Assembly (NCBI RefSeq): GCF_000381025.1
Contig: NZ_KB905817.1
Coordinates: forward strand, 418,389 to 482,388
Source: Streptomyces sulphureus DSM 40104
GTDB taxonomy: Bacteria > Actinomycetota > Actinomycetes > Streptomycetales > Streptomycetaceae
Reading direction: 5' to 3'
DNA length: 64,000 nt
The notes under the pieces are model-generated. The model was not told where the DNA came from, ran no database searches, and saw only the letters and a list, made by a program, of their open reading frames with translations. The translations under genes and the position numbers were made by a program. Position 1 is the first letter of the stretch, and every line of letters begins with the position of its first letter. Below are positions 52,067 to 60,644 of the stretch, piece by piece.

Positions 52067-54652
52067 CTACTGTCCGAGGACGGGGAGCAGTTCGGGCAGG
52101 TGCCCGTCGGAGGCGAGCGCCGTGGCGCGGCGCTCCTCCGGCACCTCGCCGTAGACGGAGGTGCGCGGCTTCGCCGGCCTCCCCGCCGCCTCGGCGATCG
52201 CCTCCAGGTCGCGGATGGAGCGGTAGGAGCCGTAACTCGACCCGGCCATACGGGAGATGGTCTCCTCCATCAGCGTCCCGCCGAGGTCGTTGGCGCCCGA
52301 GCGGAGCATCTCGGCTGCGCCCTCGGTACCCAGCTTCACCCAGCTCGTCTGGATGTTGGTGATGTGCGGGTGGAGGAGCAGCCGGGCCATGGCGGTGACG
52401 GCGCGGTTGTCGCGCATGCTCGGGCCGGGGCGGGCGATGCCCGCGAGGTAGACCGGCGCGTTGGTGTGGATGAACGGCAGCGTGACGAACTCCGTGAAGC
52501 CGCCGGTCTCCTGCTGGATCTCGGCGAGCAGCCGCAGGTGACCGAGCCAGTGCCGGGGCTGGTCGACGTGGCCGTACATCATCGTCGACGACGAGCGCAG
52601 ACCGAGGCGGTGCGCGGCCTTGACGACCTCGACCCAGGTGGCGGCGGGGAGCTTGCCCTTGGTGAGGACCCAGCGCACCTCGTCGTCGAGGATCTCGGCC
52701 GCGGTCCCCGGGATGGTGTCGAGGCCGGACTCCTTGGCCTGTGCGAGCCACTCGGGGATCGAGAGTCCCGTGCGGCTCGCGCCGTTGACGACTTCCATCG
52801 GCGAGAAGGCGTGCACGTGCATGCCGGGGACGCGCTCCTTGACCGCTCGCGCGATGTCGAAGTAGGCGGTCCCCGGCAGGTCGGGGTGGATGCCGCCCTG
52901 CATGCAGACCTCGACGGCGCCGACGTCCCACGCCTGCTGCGCCCTGTCGGCCACCTGGTCGAGGGAGAGGGTGTAGGCGTCCGCGTCGGTGCGGCGCTGC
53001 GCGAAGGCGCAGAAACGGCAGCCGGTGTAGCAGACGTTGGTGAAGTTGATGTTCCTGGTGACGATGTAGGTCACGGCGTCGCCCACCGTGTCGCGGCGCA
53101 GGGTGTCGGCGATGCGGCACACCTCGTCGAGCGCCTCGCCCTCGGCGTGGAGGAGGGCGAGGGCCTGGTCGTCGGAGAGCTTCGCCGGGTCGTCGGCGGC
53201 CTGCGAGAGCGCCTCGCGCACGTCGGTTTCGATACGTTCCGGGACCATGCCGGGGGCCGCCCGTTCACGCAGCGCTTCCCAGTCGCCGTAGACGGAGTCG
53301 AAGTCGTCCCTGCGGTCGGCCGTGCGGCCCTCGGTGTCGATGGTGCGGTGGAGTTCGGTGCGCCCTGCGCCTGCCGCGGTGAACTCTTCGTCGGGCTCCT
53401 GCCACGGGAGCCCCGAGGGCCGGGCGTCCTCGCGCGCGAGCCCCGTCTCCGGGTCGGCGAGCGCGCGCACGTGCGGCAGGACCCGCGGGTCGAGCCAGGG
53501 CTCGCCGCGGGCCACGAACTCCGGGTAGACGGTGAGGCGTTCGCGGAGCTCGAAGCCGGAGGCCGCGGTGCGCTCGGCGAGTTCGTCGATCTGGGGCCAG
53601 GGGCGCTCGGGGTTGACGTGGTCGGGGGTGAGCGGGGAGACGCCGCCCCAGTCGTCGATGCCGGCCTCGATCATGCGCCCGTACTCGCCTGCGACGAGGT
53701 TCGGCGGCGCCTGGACGCGTGCGGACGGGCCCAGGATGTGCCGTGCGACGGCGACGGCCGCGACGAGTTCGTCGAGTTCGGCGTCGGGCATGCCGCGCAT
53801 CGCGGTGTCCGGCTTCGCGCGGAAGTTCTGGACGATCGTCTCCTGGAGCCCGTGGTAGGCGCGTTGGGCGCGGCGCAGCGCGAAGAGCGACTCCGCCCGC
53901 TCCTCGTAGGTCTCACCGATGCCGATGAGGATGCCGCTGGTGAAGGGGACGTTGGAGCGCCCGGCGTCCTCCAGGACACGCAGCCGCACCGCAGGCTCCT
54001 TGTCGGGCGAGCCGTGGTGCGGGTTGCCCGGCTCGCTCCAGAGCCGCTCGCTCGTCGTCTCCAGCATCATGCCCATCGACGGCGACACGGGCTTGAGCCG
54101 CTGGAAGTCCGTCCAGCCGAGGACGCCGGGGTTGACGTGCGGGAGCAGGCCCGTCTCCTCCAGGACGCGGATCGCCATGGCGCGCACGTAGGAGAGGGTG
54201 TCGTCGTAGCCGTGCGCCTCCAGCCACTCGCGGGCTTCGGGCCAACGGTCCTCGGGGCGGTCGCCGAGGGTGAAGAGCGCCTCCTTGCAACCGAGTTCGG
54301 CGCCCTCGCGGGCGATCTGGAGCACCTCGTCGGGCGAGAGGAACATGTCGTGCCCCTCGCGCCGCAGCTTGCCGGGGACGGTGACGAAGGTGCAGTAGTG
54401 ACAGCGGTCGCGGCACAGGCGGGTGAGCGGGATGAAGACCTTGCGCGAATACGTGATCGTGCGGGGGCGGCCGGCCTCGGCGAGGCCGGCGTCCCGCAGG
54501 TGTGCGGCGGAGGCGGCGAGGGCCTCCAGATCGGCGCCGCGTGCCTGGAGGAGGACGGCGGCTTCGGCGGTGTCGAGGGCGACACCGTCGCGTGCGCGCT
54601 TGAGCGCGCGGCGCATGGCGTTTGCGGTGGGTCCCTGCGCGTTCGAGGTCAT
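52067..54652 (-). CDS. fbiC: FO synthase (two-domain radical SAM, coenzyme F420 biosynthesis)
   Basis: 861 residues, CofG-CofH fusion. The CofG half has C80-x3-C84-x2-C87 (LCRDRCHYCTF); the CofH half has a second cluster motif near residue 540 (VCYTGCRFCAF). It makes the 7,8-didemethyl-8-hydroxy-5-deazariboflavin (FO) chromophore from tyrosine and a flavin precursor using two 5'-deoxyadenosyl radicals. DWGGVSPLTPDHVNPERPWP in the first half and GANDLGGTLMEETISRMAG near the end are family hallmarks. ATG at 54652. Confidence 0.97.
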   Translation of the reverse strand: MTSNAQGPTANAMRRALKRARDGVALDTAEAAVLLQARGADLEALAASAAHLRDAGLAEAGRPRTITYSRKVFIPLTRLCRDRCHYCTFVTVPGKLRREGHDMFLSPDEVLQIAREGAELGCKEALFTLGDRPEDRWPEAREWLEAHGYDDTLSYVRAMAIRVLEETGLLPHVNPGVLGWTDFQRLKPVSPSMGMMLETTSERLWSEPGNPHHGSPDKEPAVRLRVLEDAGRSNVPFTSGILIGIGETYEERAESLFALRRAQRAYHGLQETIVQNFRAKPDTAMRGMPDAELDELVAAVAVARHILGPSARVQAPPNLVAGEYGRMIEAGIDDWGGVSPLTPDHVNPERPWPQIDELAERTAASGFELRERLTVYPEFVARGEPWLDPRVLPHVRALADPETGLAREDARPSGLPWQEPDEEFTAAGAGRTELHRTIDTEGRTADRRDDFDSVYGDWEALRERAAPGMVPERIETDVREALSQAADDPAKLSDDQALALLHAEGEALDEVCRIADTLRRDTVGDAVTYIVTRNINFTNVCYTGCRFCAFAQRRTDADAYTLSLDQVADRAQQAWDVGAVEVCMQGGIHPDLPGTAYFDIARAVKERVPGMHVHAFSPMEVVNGASRTGLSIPEWLAQAKESGLDTIPGTAAEILDDEVRWVLTKGKLPAATWVEVVKAAHRLGLRSSSTMMYGHVDQPRHWLGHLRLLAEIQQETGGFTEFVTLPFIHTNAPVYLAGIARPGPSMRDNRAVTAMARLLLHPHITNIQTSWVKLGTEGAAEMLRSGANDLGGTLMEETISRMAGSSYGSYRSIRDLEAIAEAAGRPAKPRTSVYGEVPEERRATALASDGHLPELLPVLGQ

Positions 54653-55125
54653 TCTCCGAGGATATGGGCGTGTCCCGACGGGCGGCCGGGACGGGGAGTC
54701 GGCCTCGGGGGCGCGCCGTGGCGACGGCGGCGGCGCAGGGTACTGTCCGCGTTCGGCGAACTGCTGCCGCGTCAGCGGAATTCAGCCATCCGGTGCCATC
54801 GCGGTATGTCATGATCGGTGGGCGGACGTACCCCCGCGCCGCCGGCGCGGGCCCGCGTGCGCGTTGCGCGTGTTGTCGAAGAACTCTCCTGCTGGTGAGG
54901 GGAGTTGAAGACGATTACATGACGCGCCGGTAAGTCGTCGACCGGACGATCCTGCTCCGCCGAGGACGGCGCCCGTTCACTATGCGCACCTGATCGGGGT
55001 CGGCAGAGGGCTTGCACACCGTACGAGGACTCCGCAAGGAGGCCGGTACCCGGCTGACGGAATTGGCAGGGACAAGGCAGACTGACCCCTTGCGGCAGTG
55101 GAGGAAGTACCCCAGGGGGGCGACC
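54653..55125. other. intergenic region upstream of afsR
   Basis: About 470 bases between divergent fbiC and afsR. No gene recognised; the open frame continuous with afsR upstream of 55126 looks like leader sequence. It should hold both promoters. Confidence 0.45.
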
Positions 55126-58065
55126 ATGGGCGCGGCCAACCACACGGGGCACGGCACCGAGTGGGCACAGCACCTGCGCTTCACCCTGCTCGGACCCGTC
55201 CGAGCGACGCACGGTGAGCGATCCCTCGGCATGGGGTCACCCCAGCAGCGAGCGCTGCTCGCCGCCCTCCTGCTGCGCCGCGGCCGCACGGCGACGGCCG
55301 AGGAGCTCATCGACGACATCTGGGGCGAGGAGCCGCCCGAGCGCGCCAAGGCGGCCCTGCGCACCTACGCCTCCCGCCTCCGCAAGGCGCTGGGGAGCAG
55401 CGCCGAGGTCCTCGTCAGCGAGTCCGGCGGATACGCCCTGCGCACCGCGGGCTTCGCCACCGTCGACCTGGAGCAGGCCGTGCACCTCGCCGACGAGGCG
55501 GAGCAGGCCACCGCCGCGGGCGACCACACCAAAGCCCGCGAACTCTACGCGCGCGCACTCGAGTTGTGGGACGGCGAAAGCCTCGCGCAGATCCCCGGGC
55601 CCAACGCGGAGAACCAGCGCGCCCGCCTGGAGGAGTGGCGGCTCGGCCTCCAGGAGCACCGCATCGGCCTCGACCTGCGCACGGGCGCGCACGCCGACGT
55701 CGTCAGCGAACTCACCGCCCTCACCGCCGCTCACCCGCTCCGCGAGGGCCTCCGCGAGCTGCTGATGCTCGCCCTCTACCGGAGCGGCCGTCAGGCCGAG
55801 GCCCTCGCCGTCTACGAGGACACCAGGCGACTCCTCGCCGAGGAGCTCGGCGTCGACCCGCGCAGCGAACTCTCCGAGCTCCACCAGCGCATCCTCGAGG
55901 CCGACGAGGGCCTCACCTTCGAAGCGGACGAACCGGCCCAGGTACCGGTGACGTTCACCAAGCCGGCCCAACTTCCCGCGACCGTCGCGGACTTCACCGG
56001 GCGCCGGGCGTTCGTCGAGGAGCTCTCCGACCAGCTCTCGGCCGCGGGCGGCACCGTGATGGCCGTCTCCGCCGTGGCCGGCATCGGCGGGGTGGGGAAG
56101 ACCACCCTCGCCGTCCACGTCGCGCACGCCGCCGCCGACCGCTTCCCCGACGGGCAGCTCTACGTCGACCTCCAGGGCGCCGGCCCCGCCCCAGCCGACC
56201 CGCAGGCGGTGCTCGGCTCCTTCCTCCGTGCGCTCGGCGCCCCCGACTCCTCCATACCCGAGGGCGTCGAGGAGCGCGCCGCGCTCTTCCGCTCCCTCCT
56301 CGCCGGCCGCCGCGTCCTGACCCTGCTCGACAACGCGCGCGACGCCGCGCAGGTCCGCTCCCTGCTCCCCGGCACCTCCGGCTGCGCTGCGCTGCTCACC
56401 AGCCGCGCCCGGATGGTCGACCTCGCGGGGGCGCACCTCGTCGACCTCGACGTGATGAGCCCGGAGGAGGCGATGACGCTCTTCACGCGCATCGTCGGGG
56501 CCGAACGCGTCGCCGCCGAGCGGGAGGCGGCGATGGACGTCGTCGCGGCCTGCGGATTCCTGCCGCTCGCCATCCGCATCGCGGCGGCCCGCCTCGCAGC
56601 CCGTCGGACCTGGACCGTCACCGTGCTCGCCAGCAAACTCGCCGACGAGCGCCGCAGGTTGGACGAGCTCAAGGTGGGCGACCAGGCCGTGAAGGCGTCC
56701 TTCGAACTCGGCTACAGCCAACTCGAACACGAACAGGCCCGCGCCTTCCGTCTGTTGGGCCTCGCCGACGGTCCCGACATCTCGCTCACCGCGGCCGCCG
56801 CCATGCTCGACCGCGGCGATGAGGAGACCGAGGACCTCCTCGAATCCCTCGTCGACACCTCGCTGTTGGAGTCCGCAGCGCCCGGCAGGTACCGCTTCCA
56901 CGACCTCGTCCGCCTCTTCGCGCGCGCGTGCGCCGAACGCGACGAGCAGCCGCCGAGCGAGCGGGACGAGGCGCTGGCGCGGCTCCTCGACTTCTACCTC
57001 GCGACGGGCCGCAACTTCCGCGCGAGGGACCAGCCGGACGAGCTGCTCACCCAGCACCTGGAACCCACCCGCCACAGCGGGCTCGCGTTCCGCGACAACT
57101 CCGAGGCCGTCGCGTGGCTCTTCGCCGAGTCCGCTTGCTTCCTCGCCTGCGCCCGGCAGTCCGTCGGTGAAGCGGGACTGCGTGCCGCCGTCGACCTGCT
57201 GATGGCGACAGCCGACCTCTCGGAGGCGGGCGTCAACATCCGCGAGTACGAGCGCGTCGCCGAGGAGTTGAGCGTCGCGGCGCACACGGCGGGCGACATG
57301 CACGCCGAGGCGCGGGCACGCTCGGTGCTCACGGCCGTCCACTTCACCACGGGGCAGTTCGACAAGGCCGATTCGGAGGCGAAGGTCGCGGGGGCGCTGG
57401 GCGAGGCCGCCGACGACCGGATCTCGTCCTCCTTCGCCGTCAACGACCGCGGCATCGTCGCCATTTACCAGAACCGTCCGCGCGACGCCGAACGCCACCT
57501 GACGCAAGCGCTGGAGCGCTTCCGCGCCTACGGCAACGAGTCCTCGGAAGCGAGCGCCCTCTGCAACCTCGCCAGGGCGAGGGTGCAGTTGGGCGAGGCG
57601 CACGAGGCGATCCCGCTCGCGCAGCAGGCCGTCGAGATCTACCGCCGTACGGACGCGTCGATGCGGCTCGCCAACGGCTGCTACACGCTCGGCATCGCGT
57701 TCGCCGCTGCCGAGCGCTGGCACGCGGCGAACGCGGAGTTCACCCGCGCCCTCGACCTCTTCGACAGGACCAGGCAGCACCTGTGGGCCGGCATGGCCCA
57801 CTTCCGCCTCGCCGAACTGCACCTCTCCACCGACCAGCCCGCCGCCGCGGCACGGCACGCGGAACGCGCGCTCGGGCTGCGCGGCATCGGGGGCGAGTGG
57901 CGTCGCGGCACGATCCTGTTGCTCCTCGGCCGGGCCCTCCACCGGCTGGGGCAGTCCGACCGCGCCCGCGCCTGCTGGTCCGAGGCGCTCGCCGTCTTCG
58001 AGCGCCTCGGCAGCGACGAGGCCGCGGTGGCAAGGGGCCTTCTGACCCCCGTCGTCGCCGCCTGA
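55126..58065 (+). CDS. afsR: AfsR-type SARP/NB-ARC/TPR global regulator
   Basis: 979 residues, close to the 993 I recall for S. coelicolor AfsR. Order: winged-helix DNA-binding domain (about 18-100, LRFTLLGPVRATHGERSLGM then AALRTYASRLRKALG), bacterial transcriptional activation domain (105-255), NB-ARC ATPase with P-loop GIGGVGKTTLAVH near 320 and RVLTLLDNARDAAQVRSLLP, and TPR repeats (about 640-960). AfsK-type kinases phosphorylate AfsR, which then activates afsS and antibiotic production. The ATG at 55126 follows AGGGGGGCGACC and matches AfsR; 38 further upstream codons are open. afsS- and afsK-like genes follow. Confidence 0.93.
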   Translation: MGAANHTGHGTEWAQHLRFTLLGPVRATHGERSLGMGSPQQRALLAALLLRRGRTATAEELIDDIWGEEPPERAKAALRTYASRLRKALGSSAEVLVSESGGYALRTAGFATVDLEQAVHLADEAEQATAAGDHTKARELYARALELWDGESLAQIPGPNAENQRARLEEWRLGLQEHRIGLDLRTGAHADVVSELTALTAAHPLREGLRELLMLALYRSGRQAEALAVYEDTRRLLAEELGVDPRSELSELHQRILEADEGLTFEADEPAQVPVTFTKPAQLPATVADFTGRRAFVEELSDQLSAAGGTVMAVSAVAGIGGVGKTTLAVHVAHAAADRFPDGQLYVDLQGAGPAPADPQAVLGSFLRALGAPDSSIPEGVEERAALFRSLLAGRRVLTLLDNARDAAQVRSLLPGTSGCAALLTSRARMVDLAGAHLVDLDVMSPEEAMTLFTRIVGAERVAAEREAAMDVVAACGFLPLAIRIAAARLAARRTWTVTVLASKLADERRRLDELKVGDQAVKASFELGYSQLEHEQARAFRLLGLADGPDISLTAAAAMLDRGDEETEDLLESLVDTSLLESAAPGRYRFHDLVRLFARACAERDEQPPSERDEALARLLDFYLATGRNFRARDQPDELLTQHLEPTRHSGLAFRDNSEAVAWLFAESACFLACARQSVGEAGLRAAVDLLMATADLSEAGVNIREYERVAEELSVAAHTAGDMHAEARARSVLTAVHFTTGQFDKADSEAKVAGALGEAADDRISSSFAVNDRGIVAIYQNRPRDAERHLTQALERFRAYGNESSEASALCNLARARVQLGEAHEAIPLAQQAVEIYRRTDASMRLANGCYTLGIAFAAAERWHAANAEFTRALDLFDRTRQHLWAGMAHFRLAELHLSTDQPAAAARHAERALGLRGIGGEWRRGTILLLLGRALHRLGQSDRARACWSEALAVFERLGSDEAAVARGLLTPVVAA

Positions 58066-58082
58066 GAGGGCCGTCGGTCCGT

Positions 58083-58102
58083 CGTTCATCGTTCGTTTAT
58101 CG
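58083..58102 (+). promoter_or_regulatory. AfsR/SARP box upstream of the afsS-position gene
   Basis: Direct repeats CGTTCATCG (58083) and CGTTTATCG (58094), start-to-start 11 bases, the one-helical-turn spacing of SARP binding sites. They begin 18 bases after the afsR stop and about 185 bases before the small gene they would drive. A possible -10 (TAGCAG) follows at about 58119. Confidence 0.75.
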
Positions 58103-58268
58103 CCCTGCGCCATGCTGCTAGCAGTCGGTCCGGCACTTCGGGGGGTAGGCGGACTGACGGGAAACCGCCGCTACCACACGGGCGGTGGAGAGCCCCGTCC
58201 GGCAGCCCACGGGGGAGCTGCCGGACGGGAGCTCCAGTAGTCCGCAATCGACCAAGGAGACAGCCACC

Positions 58269-58415
58269 ATGAGCACGCACGAGAAGAAGACGCAGGCGGA
58301 CGAGGACGAGCAGCCCAGTACCAAGAACCGCCACGTGTCGAGCGAGCCGCTCACCGAGGACGCGGGCGAGATCCGTCCGAACAACCGTCACGTGTCGAGC
58401 GAACCGGCCAACTGA
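58269..58415 (+). CDS. afsS: AfsS-position small repeat protein (NRHVSSEP repeats)
   Basis: 48 residues, very hydrophilic, no signal peptide. Two exact copies of NRHVSSEP, at residues 20-27 and 39-46, separated by an acidic spacer (LTEDAGEIRPN). S. coelicolor AfsS, just downstream of afsR, is also a tiny repeat protein, but with a DNHMP-type repeat as I recall. Position, size, repeat design and the AfsR box support the same role in relaying AfsR signals to secondary metabolism. The repeat sequence itself differs, so orthology is inferred. AAGGAG lies eight bases before the ATG. A strong hairpin follows. Confidence 0.75.
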   Translation: MSTHEKKTQADEDEQPSTKNRHVSSEPLTEDAGEIRPNNRHVSSEPAN

Positions 58416-58480
58416 CCGAAGTGCTACGGCCTTGACGTTGCCCAGCGTCAAGAGCCGACAGCTACGGGGGACGAACGGGT

Positions 58481-58518
58481 CGCGGTCGACGGCATCCAGG
58501 GGGGAGCCGTCGACCGCG
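58481..58518 (+). terminator. terminator after the afsS-position gene
   Basis: 13-bp perfect inverted repeat (CGCGGTCGACGGC and complement) with a 12-base loop, 65 bases after the stop. Confidence 0.8.
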
Positions 58519-58684
58519 GCCTGCTTCCGTACACACTGCTGCTGTTCTCTTCACCAACTGCCCCTTAAAACCAAGCGCCATGGAATTCGGCCAGTTCGAG
58601 GCTTCGGGCGCGAAGGGAATGAAATGTGAAGAGTTCGTCACTACACTGCGGACAAGAACCCGCCCCATTCCCCGAGGAGTTGCC

Positions 58685-58921
58685 GTGTCCAGAACCCGCA
58701 AGGCCGTTGCCGTCTGCGCCGTGACGGCGGGCGTACTCGCCGCGGGCGCCGCCCCCGCTCTCGCCTCGGACGTGAGCGCCCAGGGCCGCCACGTCAGCTC
58801 CGGTCCCTCGACCACGAGCGAGGACAACCGGCACATCAGCTCCCTCACCGCGGCGTCGGAAGGCGACAGCCGCCACGGCAGCGTCGCGCCCCTGGGGGCC
58901 GACAACCGGCACAGCAGCTAG
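58685..58921 (+). CDS. predicted secreted small protein with RH(V/I)SS repeats
   Basis: 78 residues. Signal peptide about 1-27 (basic MSRTRK, hydrophobic core, PALA before the cut). The mature 50 residues contain four variants of one motif: GRHVSS (34-39), NRHISS (48-53), SRHGS (62-66) and NRHSS (74-78, the C-terminus). The same motif occurs in the cytosolic afsS-position protein 270 bases upstream. The GTG at 58685 is chosen because GAGGAG lies five bases before it and a signal peptide results; the longer open frame from 58580 would bury the signal sequence. No known family; function unknown. Confidence 0.75.
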   Translation: MSRTRKAVAVCAVTAGVLAAGAAPALASDVSAQGRHVSSGPSTTSEDNRHISSLTAASEGDSRHGSVAPLGADNRHSS

Positions 58922-58953
58922 GCCGCGGCCGCCGCCGAGGTCGGCAGCGCGGT

Positions 58954-59382
58954 TCAGAAGCTCCCGAGGTCGGAGCTGAGCCAGTGCTCGGGATGCATAT
59001 GGATGACGACCTGCTCCCCATGGGCGGTCCACGCCTCGTCGACGTACGGGGCGACCTTGTCGGCCGGCAGGTAACGGGCGGCGACCTCCCGTAGGTCGTC
59101 CTTGGTCGCGGGGACGGTGCCCACCACGGGCCCTTCCACGGAGACGTAGCGGACGCTCGGCTGGATACGCTCCACGAGCATCGTGAACCTCCCCGCCGCG
59201 GCGACGAGTTCAGCCTTTCGGGAGTCGCGCCCCGTCAACACCCAAAGATTCGCGCCCGGTTGGTACTGATACCAGACGGGGACGCTCAGCGGGCCCCGCC
59301 CCTCGCTGCCCGAGTCGACCGACAGGGCACCGATGTGCGGTTCGGCGAGGAACCGTTCACGCTCTTCGCGGGGCAGGGCCAT
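58954..59382 (-). CDS. PPOX-class FMN/F420-dependent oxidoreductase
   Basis: 142 residues. Split-barrel flavin-binding fold: EERERFLAEPHIGALSVDSG, RGPLSVPVWYQYQPGANLWV, LTGRDSRKAELVAAAGRFTM and VRYVSVEGPVV. Members use F420 or FMN to reduce small substrates; fbiC nearby means F420 is available in this organism. ATG at 59382 with AGGAGG five bases upstream. Confidence 0.88.
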   Translation of the reverse strand: MALPREERERFLAEPHIGALSVDSGSEGRGPLSVPVWYQYQPGANLWVLTGRDSRKAELVAAAGRFTMLVERIQPSVRYVSVEGPVVGTVPATKDDLREVAARYLPADKVAPYVDEAWTAHGEQVVIHMHPEHWLSSDLGSF

Positions 59383-59902
59383 GGTCTCCTCCTGGTCTTC
59401 TCCGGGCGGGCGGCTGCGGGACGGACGCCCGCCGGGGGCGGGTACCCCGCGACGGCGGTACGCACACGCACGCCCACGCACCGCGAGGGCGGTGCCGCCC
59501 CGGCACTCTCCGCAGTATGCGCCCCGCACCGCCGCGGTGCGCCCCGAAACCCCGCACGCCCCGCGTGCGCGTCGTCCGGGCGCGAACGCCTCTCGCCGTG
59601 CCCGGCGTTGGCGGTCCGTCCACAGGCTGTGGACAACGCGTCGCCGCCACCCTTCCCCACGTGCGGCGCGTGGAGAAGTCTGCCGCTCGCGTAGGCGCAC
59701 ACCGCCAGGGACGCGCCCCGGCTCCCGCTCGGTCGCGAGGGCGGCGGCACCGACGTACCGTCGAAAGAGCCCCGGCGCCGCCCACGTCCCTCCGCGGGCG
59801 GCACCGGCGAAGGCACCTTCGCGGCGTCCCGGCGTCCCCTCTTCCGGCGCCTCCGACGCCCGCCGGACGAGACGCTGCGGCGCCGGAAAGCGAGGCGGCA
59901 AG
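59383..59902. other. intergenic region, divergent genes
   Basis: 520 bases with no convincing gene. It contains the palindrome GTCCACAGGCTGTGGAC (59618-59634), which includes one TTGTCCACA word on the minus strand (59628-59636). Confidence 0.4.
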
Positions 59903-60592
59903 ATGGTGCGGTACATGGTCGGCTCGTTGATCGCTCTGGTCGGCGCCGCCGCTGCGGTACGCAGCCCGTTCCGCGACTGGTACGGAGGGGCGCGGGGGCG
60001 CGACACCGGCTGGTACGACCTCTTCACCCCGACGGGACCCACAAGCGGCGCCGGACTCTTCGGCGGCCTCTTCCTGCCGATGCTCGTGGCCGCCGCCCTC
60101 GTGGTGCTCGGCGTCGTGCTGCGGCTGCGGACGCTGGTCGTCGCCGGGGGCGTCGTCACGCTGGGCATCACGATCCTCTGGATGGTCCGGCAGGCCCTGA
60201 ACACCACGGACGGACTCACCCTGGGCGGAAACGGGGTGGGCATCGGCACCGCCGCCGCACTCGCCGGAGGCGTCGCCATCCTCCTCGGCGCCGCGGTGAT
60301 GCACGGCCGCAGACGCCTGACCGAAAAGCGCCACCACCGACGCCACCACGAGCACCTCGGACACTACGACGCCGCACACGAACCGTACGACGCGTACGAC
60401 GAGACCTACCGCACTCCCCCGGACCACCCCGCGGACCCGTACCCCGGCGCACCACCGCAACCAGGGCCCCGCCAGGACCAACTCCCCGAGGAGCGCGACA
60501 CGGAGACGCTTCCGCCCGTCACGCCGCTCCGCCCGGAGGACGAGCGACGCGGGCGGGACGAGCCCGGCGGGGAGGGGCGGCGGGCGGCTTGA
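59903..60592 (+). CDS. membrane protein of unknown function
   Basis: 229 residues with four predicted helices: about 4-20 (VGSLIALVGAAAAV), 50-72 (LFGGLFLPMLVAAALVVLG), 74-96 and 112-134 (GIGTAAALAGGVAILLGAAV). A basic His-rich stretch (KRHHRRHHEHLGHYD) is followed by a Pro/Asp/Glu-rich cytoplasmic tail. I do not recognise a family. The ATG at 59903 after GCGAGGCGGC begins the first helix; the longer upstream frame is non-protein-like. Confidence 0.7.
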   Translation: MVRYMVGSLIALVGAAAAVRSPFRDWYGGARGRDTGWYDLFTPTGPTSGAGLFGGLFLPMLVAAALVVLGVVLRLRTLVVAGGVVTLGITILWMVRQALNTTDGLTLGGNGVGIGTAAALAGGVAILLGAAVMHGRRRLTEKRHHRRHHEHLGHYDAAHEPYDAYDETYRTPPDHPADPYPGAPPQPGPRQDQLPEERDTETLPPVTPLRPEDERRGRDEPGGEGRRAA

Positions 60593-60644
60593 GCGCGGAG
60601 AGGCGCCCACCGCGCGCTCACCGCGGACGTCTCCACGCACGCCG

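Noticed and set aside
55237..58113. 958-codon minus-strand open frame across afsR
   Set aside because: Antisense shadow; afsR domain order is clear on the plus strand.
59628..59636. DnaA box TTGTCCACA in an intergenic region
   Set aside because: A single box; the same 9-mer also occurs by chance inside the methyltransferase gene at 39604-39612. No cluster, so not an origin.
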